Shown: positions 1-8,582, counted from the stretch's first letter. The stretch is 64,000 nt of DNA from Oscillospiraceae bacterium (GCA_015069095.1 SVJH01000008.1:1-64000), one strand, 5' to 3'. Program-made: numbers and translations. Notes: generated by a model not told the origin, from the letters alone.

Positions 1-101
1 CAGGTGCAATTGGCGATGTTCCAAACGATTTTGCAGGCGAATTTATTGTAAAAACATTTGTTAAAAACTTTGAAGGCGTTAAGTCTTATCTTAGTGAGTA
101 A
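1..101 (+). CDS. 3' end of an unidentified protein
   Basis: The reading frame is open from the window edge (first full codon at base 3) to a TAA at 99-101, giving about 32 C-terminal residues that end SYLSE. The stop is followed at once by the AGGAGG ribosome binding site of the next small gene, so the two are probably co-transcribed. The fragment is too short to assign a family. Confidence 0.55.
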   Translation, partial: GAIGDVPNDFAGEFIVKTFVKNFEGVKSYLSE

Positions 102-116
102 GGAGGATTGAGTAAT

Positions 117-281
117 ATGAAAAATTATAAAAAACCAAACGTACAGATTAAAAAATTCATTAGTGAAGATGTTATTACAACTTCGGGCGTAGCAAGTAAC
201 AATCCACTTACAGCACTTACATCAAAAGCATTTTCGGTTTCGGAATCAAACGTAAGCTGGAACGACAAAGTAGGTAAGTAA
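117..281 (+). CDS. Small hypothetical protein, 54 aa
   Basis: ATG at 117 follows AAGGAGG at about 100-106, which is good spacing, and the frame closes at TAA 279-281. The product is a basic, Ser/Asn/Val-rich 54-residue peptide with no membrane segment and no motif I recognise. It lies 15 bases after the upstream partial gene and is followed by inverted repeats and a terminator shared with truA, so it looks like the last gene of a plus-strand operon. Function is unknown. Confidence 0.5.
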   Translation: MKNYKKPNVQIKKFISEDVITTSGVASNNPLTALTSKAFSVSESNVSWNDKVGK

Positions 282-384
282 AGTAATTTTTAAGTGGGCT
301 CTGCCCACACCCGCTCGCCTTTTTAAAAAAAGGCAAGGCGAAAAACTTACATAAGCAAAACGTTCGTTTTGCTAAAGGCAAAAT

Positions 385-413
385 AAAAGGCACTCTAATG
401 AGTGCCTTTTTTA
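385..413. terminator. Bidirectional terminator between the first operon and truA
   Basis: GGCACTC-TAAT-GAGTGCC forms a 7-bp hairpin flanked by A-rich sequence on the left and TTTTTT on the right, so it can end transcription from either side. An extra inverted repeat, AGCAAAACG/CGTTTTGCT, lies at about 355-373. Confidence 0.8.
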
Positions 414-417
414 ATGT

Positions 418-1152
418 TTAATAAAATACTTTATTAAGTGTTAACCCGTAAGGCGGAAGTGTTGTTCCTGCATTTTCCCTTACTTTTTCGGTTAAAACTT
501 TGTCGATAACATCTTCGCTAAGTTTTCCTGTGCCGATATCTAAAAGAGTACCTGAAATTATACGAACCATATTATACAAAAAACCATCGCCGTTAATTTT
601 AATGGTAATAACTCCGTCGTTTTTTTCTATATCTATAAAATTTATTGTTCTTACGGTTGATTTTTTAGATTTTTTAAGAGATGAAAATCCCAAGAAATCA
701 TGTGTTCCAACAAGTTTTTTTGCGGCATTTTTCATTTTTGAAATGTCGGGGATATCATCAGTAGCATAAACATATTTTCTTATAAAAACATCAGGCTTTT
801 TAGTTGCAATTTTATACTCGTACGTTTTTGATACGGCGTTTAATCTTGCATGAAACCGCATGTCAACTTCTTCTAAAGATAAAACACGAATATCTAAAGG
901 AAGGTATTTATTTAAATAGTTTAGCATTTCAGTTTCGCTAAGACTCGACTCGCATTTGAAATTTGCAACCTGACCTTTAGCGTGTACAAGTGCATCTGTT
1001 CTTCCTGATGCAAAAATTTCAACGTCGCAGTTGCACATTTTTTTAAGTACATCTTCAAATTTTTGTGAAATTGTATTTTTTGTATTTCCCTGTTTTTGCC
1101 ATCCGCTGTATTTTAAACCATCATATTCAATAGTAATTTTATAATTTTTCAT
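418..1152 (-). CDS. truA: tRNA pseudouridine(38-40) synthase TruA
   Basis: TruA makes pseudouridine at positions 38-40 of the tRNA anticodon stem. The 244-residue length fits the family. The GRTD motif at residues 50-53 carries the catalytic Asp53, followed by the usual VHA..QV segment. The start codon ATG (1150-1152 complement) is immediately next to the stop of the sialidase-like gene, so it is the last gene of the transporter-sialidase-truA operon. Its own ribosome site (GAAGAA) is weak, which suggests translational coupling. Confidence 0.95.
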   Translation of the reverse strand: MKNYKITIEYDGLKYSGWQKQGNTKNTISQKFEDVLKKMCNCDVEIFASGRTDALVHAKGQVANFKCESSLSETEMLNYLNKYLPLDIRVLSLEEVDMRFHARLNAVSKTYEYKIATKKPDVFIRKYVYATDDIPDISKMKNAAKKLVGTHDFLGFSSLKKSKKSTVRTINFIDIEKNDGVITIKINGDGFLYNMVRIISGTLLDIGTGKLSEDVIDKVLTEKVRENAGTTLPPYGLTLNKVFY

Positions 1153-1153
1153 A

Positions 1154-2230
1154 TTATTCTTCTATAATCGATAAGTAAAGTGAGTTATCACTTCCGTATT
1201 TTTCACATCCAATAGGTTGCATCCATTCAGAAACCATAACGAGCGATTTTTTATCTTTGTATGGTGCAGCACAAAAATTTCCAAGACGTGCTCCGCGATT
1301 TGGGACAATTAAAAATTCACTGTCTTTTACAACACGCATATTTTCGACTCTTGCCGCAACAAGAGGTGCTCTATGTCTGAAAACGTGATCATTATCAAGA
1401 CCACGTCTTGTATATACAAGATAAAGATTGTCGTTTACTTCCATAAAATGTTGTTGTGTATTATAGTTTTCAAGAATGCTTCCATCTTCCCATTTCCAAA
1501 GTTGTAAGTCTGTATAATTAAGACCGTCTTCACTTTTTGCAACAAGACCACATTCGTCGTTTCTTATTGTTATATAATATGCGCCATTGTGAAGGATAAC
1601 AGAAGGCTCACAAAGTCCGCGAGCGATGTTTAAAGAAAGTGGTGCACCCATTTCCAACAGTTTAAGATTTTCTCCGTCAAATGAGCATTTTAATACCATT
1701 ACTTCAAACATTTTTGGATTTTCATTCAAAGCGTAATATACTGGGATTAACATATTACCATCATTAAGTTCGACATACTGAGAGCATCCGCTTCCGCAGT
1801 TTTCAAAGCCTTTTGGCATTTCTAAAAACTTTGGTTGCAAAAATTCGTCTTTTTCTCTATCGTAAATACTATAAAATGTATATCTTGTTTTTCCCGTAGG
1901 CCATGTTTTTCCTTCTTCATAAGAGGCTGTATGACCAATTATGATGATTTTACCTGTTTTTTTGTGATAAAATGGTGTAGCGTCGCAACATACTGTAAGA
2001 AGTCCATCTTTTATTATGGGTTTTAGATTTTTCTGCAATGTAAGTTCTGACCACGTTTTTCCTTCGTCGGTACTTTTACTCATATAAATTCCCGAAAACA
2101 AATCGCTTCCCGCAAGTGTTAAATATTGAGCAGTAGTAATCATAAGGTCTTTAGTGTAGCAACATTTTGGATGAACAAAACATTTTTCTTTATCGAAACC
2201 CTTTCTTATAACTTTAGTGTTACATTTCAT
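1154..2230 (-). CDS. Sialidase/BNR-repeat family protein
   Basis: This 358-residue protein resembles the six-bladed beta-propeller exo-alpha-sialidase superfamily. One clear Asp-box (STDEGKTW, residues 53-60) is visible, where classical sialidases have several, together with glycosidase-like segments such as GLCEPS and YTRRGLDNDH. There is no signal peptide, so it is probably cytoplasmic and may act on small sugars or glycosides. The ATG overlaps the stop of the upstream transporter (ATGAAATGTAA), with AAGGAGA upstream. The substrate cannot be told from sequence. Confidence 0.7.
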   Translation of the reverse strand: MKCNTKVIRKGFDKEKCFVHPKCCYTKDLMITTAQYLTLAGSDLFSGIYMSKSTDEGKTWSELTLQKNLKPIIKDGLLTVCCDATPFYHKKTGKIIIIGHTASYEEGKTWPTGKTRYTFYSIYDREKDEFLQPKFLEMPKGFENCGSGCSQYVELNDGNMLIPVYYALNENPKMFEVMVLKCSFDGENLKLLEMGAPLSLNIARGLCEPSVILHNGAYYITIRNDECGLVAKSEDGLNYTDLQLWKWEDGSILENYNTQQHFMEVNDNLYLVYTRRGLDNDHVFRHRAPLVAARVENMRVVKDSEFLIVPNRGARLGNFCAAPYKDKKSLVMVSEWMQPIGCEKYGSDNSLYLSIIEE

Positions 2231-2906
2231 TTTGAGTATCTCCTTTTACATTTTGTTCTTTATAAAGTTTTTTTACACTGATATATGAAAGTACAATACA
2301 GTATGCTGAATATAATGAAAAAATAAGATATGTAATTTTTGTTACATCGTCAAGTGTAAGTTGAATGTTTAATAAAATTATACTGATTGCGTTTATTATC
2401 CACAAATATGTATATTCTATAAAAGCAAAAAACTGTAAAATGGTAACCAGTGTACCAATAAGTGAAGATGTGTTATCCAAAAATGCAGCATCAGTGCCAA
2501 GACTTTTTAACACAATAAATGAGGCAATCCATATAGTTACAAATGCTATTGTAACAAAAATACGAAGTTTAACTGACATTTTTTTAAAGCAAACCGATTT
2601 TTTATATGCGTGTTTTTGCCAATTTATAAATGTTACAATCTGAACAGGGAAAGACACCAAAAACGCATTTAATGCAGTTGCATAAGTGTTAAAATTCAAA
2701 TATACAAACCCGTAAATTATAGAATTCAGTCCGCCTATAAGGTATGCGTATCTGTTCGCTTCTGATGAAAGAAAACTTACGCATATCGATATAAAAAGCG
2801 GTAGCATAAAAAAGAAATTCTGTTTAACTGTTATACCTGATATTGCAACCAGCAAAAAAGCTATTAAAGTCAAAATATTTTTTGTGTTTATGTAAGATGA
2901 TTTCAT
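2220..2906 (-). CDS. PnuC-like membrane transporter
   Basis: The protein has 228 residues with about seven hydrophobic segments. The central FINWQKH and the late FIEYTYLWIINA segments recall the PnuC nicotinamide riboside/vitamin transporter fold. I start it at the ATG (2904-2906 complement) because AAGGGGG lies six bases upstream; the longer frame with MFIVRGKI in front has no ribosome site. It is the first gene of the operon with the sialidase-like gene and truA. PnuC membership is a resemblance; the cargo is unknown. Confidence 0.6.
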   Translation of the reverse strand: MKSSYINTKNILTLIAFLLVAISGITVKQNFFFMLPLFISICVSFLSSEANRYAYLIGGLNSIIYGFVYLNFNTYATALNAFLVSFPVQIVTFINWQKHAYKKSVCFKKMSVKLRIFVTIAFVTIWIASFIVLKSLGTDAAFLDNTSSLIGTLVTILQFFAFIEYTYLWIINAISIILLNIQLTLDDVTKITYLIFSLYSAYCIVLSYISVKKLYKEQNVKGDTQNEM

Positions 2907-2930
2907 TATTTTCCCCCTTACTATAAACAC

Positions 2931-2959
2931 ATTGTAACAAAAAACACTATTTTTTTCAA
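2931..2959 (-). promoter_or_regulatory. Vegetative promoter for the PnuC-like/sialidase/truA operon
   Basis: On the minus strand, TTGAAA (2954-2959) and TACAAT (2931-2936) are separated by 17 bases, about 25 bases before the transporter start. Confidence 0.65.
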
Positions 2960-3000
2960 TATCCGTTTAAGACATTAAAATAAACTCGATAAGACATTTA

Positions 3001-4029
3001 TTAAAGTATATCTGCAAGGTCGTAGATAAGTTTTTCTGTCTTTTCCCATCCAAGACAAGGGTCGGTAATAGATTTCCCATAGATACATTCTTCTGCCTTT
3101 TGAGATCCGTCTTCGATGTAACTTTCTATCATAAGACCTTTTACTATTTTTTTGATGTCATCTGAGTGGCGCATACTGTGAAGAACTTCTTTTGCAATTC
3201 TTGGTTGTTGATCCCATTTTTTGCCTGAGTTTGCATGGTTTGTATCAATAATGACCGCAGGATTTTTAAGGTTTGATTCATTGTAAACTTCAGCAAGATG
3301 AATAAGGTCTTCGTAGTGATAGTTTGGCATAGACTGGCCGTGTTTATTTACATATCCTCTAAGGATTGCATGAGTTAAAGGATTTCCACTGCTTTCAACT
3401 TCCCAGCCTCTGTAAATAAATGTATGAGCGTGCTGACCTGCAGTAATTGAGTTCATCATAACAGAAATATCGCCTGCAGTAGGGTTTTTCATACCGACCG
3501 GAATATCAAGACCGCTTGCAGTAAGACGGTGTTTTTGGTTTTCAACAGATCTTGCGCCGATTGCAACGTATGACAATAAATCTGAAAGATATCTGTAATT
3601 TTCAGGGTAGAGCATTTCGTCAGCACAGGTAAAACCTGTTTCCTTGATTGCTCTAAGATGAAGGTTTCTTATTGCTACAACACCTTTTAGCATATCTGAT
3701 TCTTTATTTGGGTCAGGCTGATGAAGCATACCTTTGTAACCATCGCCGGTAGTTCTTGGCTTGTTAGTGTAAATTCTTGGGATAATAAGAATTTTATCAG
3801 ATACTTTTTCCTGTACGTTTCTAAGACGCAAAATGTAATCTATAACACTGTCATCTTTATCTGCTGAGCAAGGGCCTATAATAAGAATAAATCTGTCATC
3901 TTTACCTTCAAAAATATTTTTTATTTCTACATCTCTTTTTTCTTTTAAGGATTCAAGATCTTTAGTTAGGGGATATTGCTCTTTTATCTCCATTGGAATT
4001 GGCAATTTGCGTTTGAAATTCATATTCAT
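3001..4029 (-). CDS. aroF: DAHP synthase (class I, AroF/G/H type)
   Basis: The enzyme condenses phosphoenolpyruvate with erythrose-4-phosphate, the first step of aromatic amino acid synthesis. It has 342 residues, a typical length, with GPCSADK at 52-58, KPRTT at 90-94 and the DTNHAN segment near residue 260. The start has GGAGG about 11 bases upstream. It is the last gene of the pheA-tyrA-aroF operon, so it falls under the Phe/Tyr leader attenuator upstream of pheA. The exact isozyme letter cannot be set by sequence alone. Confidence 0.93.
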   Translation of the reverse strand: MNMNFKRKLPIPMEIKEQYPLTKDLESLKEKRDVEIKNIFEGKDDRFILIIGPCSADKDDSVIDYILRLRNVQEKVSDKILIIPRIYTNKPRTTGDGYKGMLHQPDPNKESDMLKGVVAIRNLHLRAIKETGFTCADEMLYPENYRYLSDLLSYVAIGARSVENQKHRLTASGLDIPVGMKNPTAGDISVMMNSITAGQHAHTFIYRGWEVESSGNPLTHAILRGYVNKHGQSMPNYHYEDLIHLAEVYNESNLKNPAVIIDTNHANSGKKWDQQPRIAKEVLHSMRHSDDIKKIVKGLMIESYIEDGSQKAEECIYGKSITDPCLGWEKTEKLIYDLADIL

Positions 4030-4050
4030 TTTAAGTTTCCTCCAAGTGTG

Positions 4051-4908
4051 TTATTTTTTATCGAATAGCGCTCTTCGTTTTGTTGAATGTCTCATCATTT
4101 CTCTCATTGAGCTCACATCTTCATTTTCAAGCATTTGTTTAAGGTCATTAAATTTGTTTATAAACATATCCATTTGCTTTAGGAGAGCATCTTTGTTTGC
4201 TATAAAAAGTTCGCTCCACATAATGTCGTTAATTTTAGCAATACGAGTAAGGTCGCGGAAAGAGTCGCCTGTAAATTTTTCCATGTTTTCTTTATCGTTA
4301 CACGTCATAAGCGTAATTGCTATGCAGTGCGTAAGTTGTGATAAAAATCCTATCATTTCATCGTGTTCTTCGGGCGAAAGTGTAGTAACACATGAAAAGC
4401 CGAGCAGTCTTCCAAGTTCTAAACACGTACTTATCGCCTCAGGTGTATTCTTTTTAGTTGGAGTAACAATGTAGTTTGCTCCGAAAAACATTTTTTCTGT
4501 GCTGTTTTCTACACCGCTTGTTTCTTTACCAGCCATCGGATGTGCCGCAATAAATTCCAAATCATCTCTTAGCATATCCTGGATTTTATATACAATGCTT
4601 CCCTTTACGCCGGTAACGTCTGTAAGGAGTGCATTTTCTTTTAAAAGATGCTGATTTTCTTTTATCCATTCAACAAAAACGTGAGGGTATAGTGCAAATA
4701 TTACAAGGTCTGCACTGCCTATTATTTTTTCATCAAGTTTAGTTGAGCCTTCATCTATTATTCCTTCTTTAAGTGCATACTCAATAGATTGCTCATCTTT
4801 TGTAATTGCACTTATATAAAACCCAAATCGTTTGAGCGCTTTAGCGTAACTTCCGCCAAGAAGCCCAAGCCCTACTATCAGTATTTTTTTACTTATATCT
4901 ACTATCAT
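4051..4908 (-). CDS. tyrA: Prephenate dehydrogenase
   Basis: TyrA oxidatively decarboxylates prephenate to 4-hydroxyphenylpyruvate for tyrosine. The product has 285 residues, with the NAD-binding GLGLLGGS at residues 13-20 and a conserved HPMAGKE segment. I start at MIVDIS (ATG complement 4906-4908) because AAAGGAAG lies seven bases upstream; an earlier in-frame codon falls inside the end of pheA. There is no C-terminal ACT domain, so regulation is probably transcriptional, through the shared attenuator. Confidence 0.93.
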   Translation of the reverse strand: MIVDISKKILIVGLGLLGGSYAKALKRFGFYISAITKDEQSIEYALKEGIIDEGSTKLDEKIIGSADLVIFALYPHVFVEWIKENQHLLKENALLTDVTGVKGSIVYKIQDMLRDDLEFIAAHPMAGKETSGVENSTEKMFFGANYIVTPTKKNTPEAISTCLELGRLLGFSCVTTLSPEEHDEMIGFLSQLTHCIAITLMTCNDKENMEKFTGDSFRDLTRIAKINDIMWSELFIANKDALLKQMDMFINKFNDLKQMLENEDVSSMREMMRHSTKRRALFDKK

Positions 4909-4921
4909 TTTTTTGCTTCCT

Positions 4922-6004
4922 TTATATTTCACAGTGTGGTTTAAAAGAACCTGCTACTTTTAGTTTATCACACACGCCGTTTAATTCTTCCATCATTTTT
5001 TTGCCTTTTTCGCATTCGGTAGTTCCGTCAATTTCAACATAGAAGTAATACTGCCATGAATGTTTTTTTAGCGGTCTGCTTCTAAGTGCCGTCATATTGT
5101 AACCGTATTTTCCTATAATGCTTATTGCATTTGCCAAAGAACCTGCCTCGTTTTTTACTGTAAACATTAAAACAGAGTTCTTAAGTGAATTAAGATTTGC
5201 TTTTGAAAGAACAGCAAAACGTGTAGTATTTTCGTTGCTTTTGTTTATGTTTGCTTCAAGTACTTTAAGTCCGTAAATTTTTGCAGTTTCACAACTTGCA
5301 ATAGCACCAAGCGATTTATCATTTGATTCTGCAACAGTTTTTGCGGCAACGGCAGTGTTAGTTGCTTCTTCTGTATCAAATCCTTTAAGTGCAATATAAT
5401 CGTGGCACTGACTAAGCGCCTGCATATGACTTGTTACTTTTTTAATATCGCTTACTGTTGCACCTTCTACGCCAAGTAAATTCTGATGTATTTCAAGTTC
5501 GTAAATTCCGTTTATATAAAGTGAACCTGAAAATATAAGGTCGATTGTTTGTCCTACTTCTCCTGCATAACTGTTTTCAATAGGTAGAACGGCAACATCA
5601 CACTCGCCGTTTAAAACAGAATTGTAAGCAGATTTAAAATCCCTGCATGATATTTTATTGCCGCTTGGGAATATTCTTTCTGCAGCAATATGAGCAAATG
5701 CACCCGGAACGCCGCTATAAGCAACATTAAGTCCTTTTTGCATACGATACTGATATGCTCTTGAAACAGACATCACGTTTTTAAGGTAGTCTGTATAATA
5801 TTCTCTTATGATTTCGTCATCAATCATTTTGGAATTTTTTTCGATAACTTCATCTTCTCTTTTTTGGTCTAAAATAGGAAGACCAAATTCTTTTTTGTAT
5901 TCGTAAACCATTTTAGCAGCTTCCATTCTTTTTGCGAAAAGCTCTGCCATTTTAGAGTCTACCTCGTTTATAATTTTTCTCGCCTCATCTAATTTGTTTG
6001 ACAT
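4922..6004 (-). CDS. pheA: Bifunctional chorismate mutase/prephenate dehydratase (P-protein)
   Basis: The product has 360 residues with three domains in order: AroQ-type chorismate mutase at about 1-88, prephenate dehydratase at about 92-270 with the TTRF motif at 260-263, and a C-terminal ACT regulatory domain from about 278 that should bind phenylalanine (the usual ESRP motif reads RSRP here). The start is MSNKLDEA, with GGAGGG eight bases upstream; the longer frame would run back into the leader terminator. It is the first gene of pheA-tyrA-aroF and is preceded by a Phe/Tyr-rich leader peptide and terminator. Confidence 0.95.
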   Translation of the reverse strand: MSNKLDEARKIINEVDSKMAELFAKRMEAAKMVYEYKKEFGLPILDQKREDEVIEKNSKMIDDEIIREYYTDYLKNVMSVSRAYQYRMQKGLNVAYSGVPGAFAHIAAERIFPSGNKISCRDFKSAYNSVLNGECDVAVLPIENSYAGEVGQTIDLIFSGSLYINGIYELEIHQNLLGVEGATVSDIKKVTSHMQALSQCHDYIALKGFDTEEATNTAVAAKTVAESNDKSLGAIASCETAKIYGLKVLEANINKSNENTTRFAVLSKANLNSLKNSVLMFTVKNEAGSLANAISIIGKYGYNMTALRSRPLKKHSWQYYFYVEIDGTTECEKGKKMMEELNGVCDKLKVAGSFKPHCEI

Positions 6005-6017
6005 TTTTATTCCCTCC

Positions 6018-6056
6018 AAAAAAGAAAACCCCCACCTGTTTAAGTTACAAGTGAGG
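6018..6056 (-). terminator. Attenuator terminator upstream of pheA
   Basis: On the minus strand, CCTCACTTG (6048-6056) pairs with CAGGTGGGG (6030-6038) and is followed by TTTTCTTTTTT, just before the pheA ribosome site. Its 5' arm is also complementary (12 of 14 bases) to the 3' end of the leader-peptide frame near 6101-6114, so an antiterminator can form instead. Confidence 0.8.
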
Positions 6057-6093
6057 TTTATATATAACACAAAAATTTTTAAAAATTTTCTTA

Positions 6094-6195
6094 TTAACTC
6101 ACAAGTAACTTTTTCATAGCAAAATAAGCATAGCCAAAATAAAAGACTACGCTAAAGCTAAAGAAATATTTACTTGTAGTAAGAAACAAGTTCAT
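6094..6195 (-). CDS. Aromatic leader peptide of the pheA-tyrA-aroF operon, 33 aa
   Basis: ATG (6193-6195 complement) follows GAAGG with 8-base spacing, and the frame ends with TAA at 6094-6096. Of 33 codons, seven are Phe (residues 4, 11, 12, 14, 18, 20, 25) and four are Tyr (10, 19, 22, 24). The run of aromatic codons lies just upstream of sequence that can pair with the terminator's 5' arm. This matches ribosome-stalling attenuation: stalling at Phe/Tyr codons frees the antiterminator, while complete translation favours termination. It is too short for usual gene calls. Confidence 0.85.
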   Translation of the reverse strand: MNLFLTTSKYFFSFSVVFYFGYAYFAMKKLLVS

Positions 6196-6225
6196 TTGGA
6201 TTACCTTCATAAATCATTTTTTATT

Positions 6226-6254
6226 ATCTTATCACTAACTTTACTTGTTGTCAA
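6226..6254 (-). promoter_or_regulatory. Promoter of the pheA-tyrA-aroF operon
   Basis: On the minus strand, a perfect TTGACA (6249-6254) and TAAGAT (6226-6231) are 17 bases apart. The start point would be about 25 bases before the leader-peptide ATG. Confidence 0.8.
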
Positions 6255-6283
6255 TAAGAAAATCAAAATTTTTAAAATAAATT

Positions 6284-6961
6284 TTAGCCAAAATTTTTAC
6301 TGCCAATATATTCGTTTTCGAGTTTTTTTGTATTTTGGTTTTTATGTGAAAGAAGCCATTTGAAAACTTCCTCGTTTTTGTATGTGTCGCTCCAGGAATC
6401 GTGCATATTTTCAGGATAAATTGTAAGTCGGGCATTTCCGCCTTTTTCGTTTACGGCATTTACCATTTTTTCAGATTCTTCGCATTTTACAGTGCTGTCT
6501 TTTGCACCATGAAAAGCCCATACGGGAATATTTTTAAGACGTGAAGCACTCCAATACATACCGCCTCCGCAAATAGGAACTATTGCTGCAAAATAATCTG
6601 GCATACTCATTGCAAGTTGCCATGTGCCGTAGCCACCCATTGATGCTCCCATAACATAAAGTCTTTCTTTATCGCAAAACGGCATATCTGTAATTTTTAA
6701 AACAAATTCCTTTAATGTTTCAAAACGGTCAAACCACACTTCATTTTCTCTGCATAAAGGTGCAATTAAAACAAAAGGAAAATCCTTGTGCTCATCTGTT
6801 ATTTTAAAAAACGGGTTATCTCTTAGAACTTCTGTATCAGCTTTTCTTGAGCCTGCACCATGCAAAAAAAGGATTACAGGATATTTGTTGTTTTGGTTGA
6901 AATTCTTTGGATATTTTATTAAATATTTAAGTTCTTTAAATTCTGATTCAAAAAAATCCAT
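6284..6961 (-). CDS. Alpha/beta hydrolase, dienelactone-hydrolase/esterase-like
   Basis: This 225-residue cytoplasmic hydrolase has the nucleophile elbow GASMGG (Ser107), Asp155 in HGAKDST, and His187 in ENMHDSW, which together look like an intact catalytic triad. LFLHGAG near residue 31 supplies the oxyanion region. It resembles the predicted peptidase/esterase group related to polyhydroxybutyrate depolymerases. AGAGGTG precedes the ATG. It lies 47 bases after the aldolase-like gene on the same strand and may be co-transcribed. The substrate is unknown. Confidence 0.75.
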   Translation of the reverse strand: MDFFESEFKELKYLIKYPKNFNQNNKYPVILFLHGAGSRKADTEVLRDNPFFKITDEHKDFPFVLIAPLCRENEVWFDRFETLKEFVLKITDMPFCDKERLYVMGASMGGYGTWQLAMSMPDYFAAIVPICGGGMYWSASRLKNIPVWAFHGAKDSTVKCEESEKMVNAVNEKGGNARLTIYPENMHDSWSDTYKNEEVFKWLLSHKNQNTKKLENEYIGSKNFG

Positions 6962-7008
6962 TTAAAAGTCACCTCTTAAATGGATTATAGCACATATTAA
7001 GCTGTTTT

Positions 7009-7569
7009 TCAATAAGCTATGTTCATATTTATGATATCAAGATTGATTTTTTTTAGCGAGTTATACACTTGAGTAGTAGAAAGGTTATTTTCATTTAACT
7101 CATCTTCATAATATAAAAGTGTAATATTTTTAAATCCGTCATAAAATGCATTGATTGGGAAAATCTTTACAAAATCTGTATCGTTTTTAAGCGCATCAAT
7201 TATATCATCAATAGATACTGCACTTGAAACGGAAATAAGACCTGATTTTTTTGCAAGTTTAACCAATGCATAATCTTTTCCCGACAATAAAACAAATTGA
7301 CCTGACGCATTTTTAACATCAACAATTTGTGATTGTTTTGTTACATTTCCTGCGCCAATTATTATTTTATTGCCAAAATGTTCTTTTAATAGTTTTATGT
7401 TGTCGCAAATCTTTTTATCGTTTGAAAATGAGTTGTAATTAAACATAATTAAGTTGATGCCACCGTTAATAAGCGCATTTGTAACAGGCAATAATTTGTC
7501 GTCAGAGATGTTATCCATAATGGAAATAGATGTTATGTCTTTTAATTTACCAATTAAATCACTATTCAT
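7009..7569 (-). CDS. Divergent KDPG/KHG aldolase-family protein
   Basis: The 186-residue product keeps the outline of 2-keto-3-deoxy-6-phosphogluconate aldolases: an IGAGNV strand at 71-76, FVLLSG near 92, and FVKIFP at 133-138, whose Lys135 matches the Schiff-base lysine. The usual E..RT region near residue 45 and the C-terminal GG..P segment are not clear, so activity is uncertain. It is divergently transcribed from the AraC-type regulator at 7695, which may control it, and has its own consensus-like promoter. Confidence 0.55.
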   Translation of the reverse strand: MNSDLIGKLKDITSISIMDNISDDKLLPVTNALINGGINLIMFNYNSFSNDKKICDNIKLLKEHFGNKIIIGAGNVTKQSQIVDVKNASGQFVLLSGKDYALVKLAKKSGLISVSSAVSIDDIIDALKNDTDFVKIFPINAFYDGFKNITLLYYEDELNENNLSTTQVYNSLKKINLDIINMNIAY

Positions 7570-7619
7570 TTTAACCTCAACTTCATATAAATTGTTTTAA
7601 AAAGTATTTACAATAATAA

Positions 7620-7648
7620 ATTATAGTGGTAAAATGGTACTATGTAAA
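7620..7648 (-). promoter_or_regulatory. Promoter of the aldolase-like gene
   Basis: Minus-strand TTTACA (7643-7648) and TATAAT (7620-7625) are separated by 17 bases in the divergent intergenic region shared with the AraC-type gene. Confidence 0.6.
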
Positions 7649-7694
7649 TATAACAAATTGATATAAACTTCATATTTATTGACTTGGAGGAAAA

Positions 7695-8510
7695 ATGGTA
7701 TTTAATAATTATACAAATTCAAATGACGGGTTGATGGGGATATCTGTAGCAATAAGCGGACGAATTTTTTCTGCTTCAGAAAGAAGATTTAAAACTGACA
7801 AAGGTGAAAGATACTGGAAACTGCTTTATTACACTAAAGGCGGCGAAAAGTTCTTTTTAAAAGACGGTATAGTAAGTGATGCAAAAGAAGGTTCTTTTAT
7901 ATTTTTCAAACCATATGAAAAGCAACACAGAATAAACGAGAGTTCTGTTGTAGCAGAATCGTATTTTATATGTTTTAATGCTCCTGATGATTTTGATTTA
8001 TTGGGGTTTGAGTCAGGAAAAGTGTATAATGCGCCCCTTGTTATGAAAGTTTGTGATTCATTTGAAGAAATTATTAAGGAAATACAACTTAGAAATCCTC
8101 ATTTTGAAAAAATATGTGCTTCAAAATTATTTGAAATATTATCTAACTTAAAAAGAACACAAGAGCCATTGAATTTTGAAATGATGCAGTATGGCGATAA
8201 GATTGCGTCTGTTATAACACTTATGAGAAGAAAGGACTATTTTGAAAATACACTTGAAGAATATGCCGAAATTTGTAAAATGAGTAAATTCCATTTTTTA
8301 AGAGTGTTTAAAGAAATAACGGGCGAATCTCCTATAGAATACAGAAACAAAATAAGAATAGAAAGAGCAAAAGAACTTTTGCACGATAAAAATCTTTCAG
8401 TCAAGGAAGTAGGAATAAAATTAGGTTACAGTTCACCATCATATTTTTGCGATGCATTTAAAAAGAAAACTGGAATTTCGCCAAAAGAATATAAAAAGAA
8501 TATAAAATAA
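7695..8510 (+). CDS. AraC-family transcriptional regulator
   Basis: The 271-residue protein has an N-terminal cupin-like sensor region (KPYEKQHRI near residue 75) and a C-terminal pair of helix-turn-helix motifs at about 170-271, ending with the AraC signature of the type VGIKLGYSSPSYFCDAFKK. GGAGG lies six bases before the ATG at 7695. It is transcribed away from the aldolase/hydrolase pair, the usual layout for a local sugar- or organic-acid-responsive regulator. The ligand is unknown. Confidence 0.88.
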   Translation: MVFNNYTNSNDGLMGISVAISGRIFSASERRFKTDKGERYWKLLYYTKGGEKFFLKDGIVSDAKEGSFIFFKPYEKQHRINESSVVAESYFICFNAPDDFDLLGFESGKVYNAPLVMKVCDSFEEIIKEIQLRNPHFEKICASKLFEILSNLKRTQEPLNFEMMQYGDKIASVITLMRRKDYFENTLEEYAEICKMSKFHFLRVFKEITGESPIEYRNKIRIERAKELLHDKNLSVKEVGIKLGYSSPSYFCDAFKKKTGISPKEYKKNIK

Positions 8511-8546
8511 ACCCACATATGTGGGGTGGTCTTAAGGAAAAAATAT

Positions 8547-8582
8547 AACCGAGTGAAACTAAAATCACTCGGTTATTTTATT
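8547..8582. terminator. Terminator after the AraC-type gene
   Basis: AACCGAGTGA (8547-8556) pairs with TCACTCGGTT (8565-8574) as a perfect 10-bp stem followed by ATTTTATT. It is the last host feature before the prophage insertion point. Confidence 0.8.

Noticed and set aside
6241-6435. Minus-strand frame of 64 residues at the end of the hydrolase gene
   Set aside because: It overlaps the hydrolase coding sequence and the pheA promoter, with no ribosome site; the attenuator explains the region.
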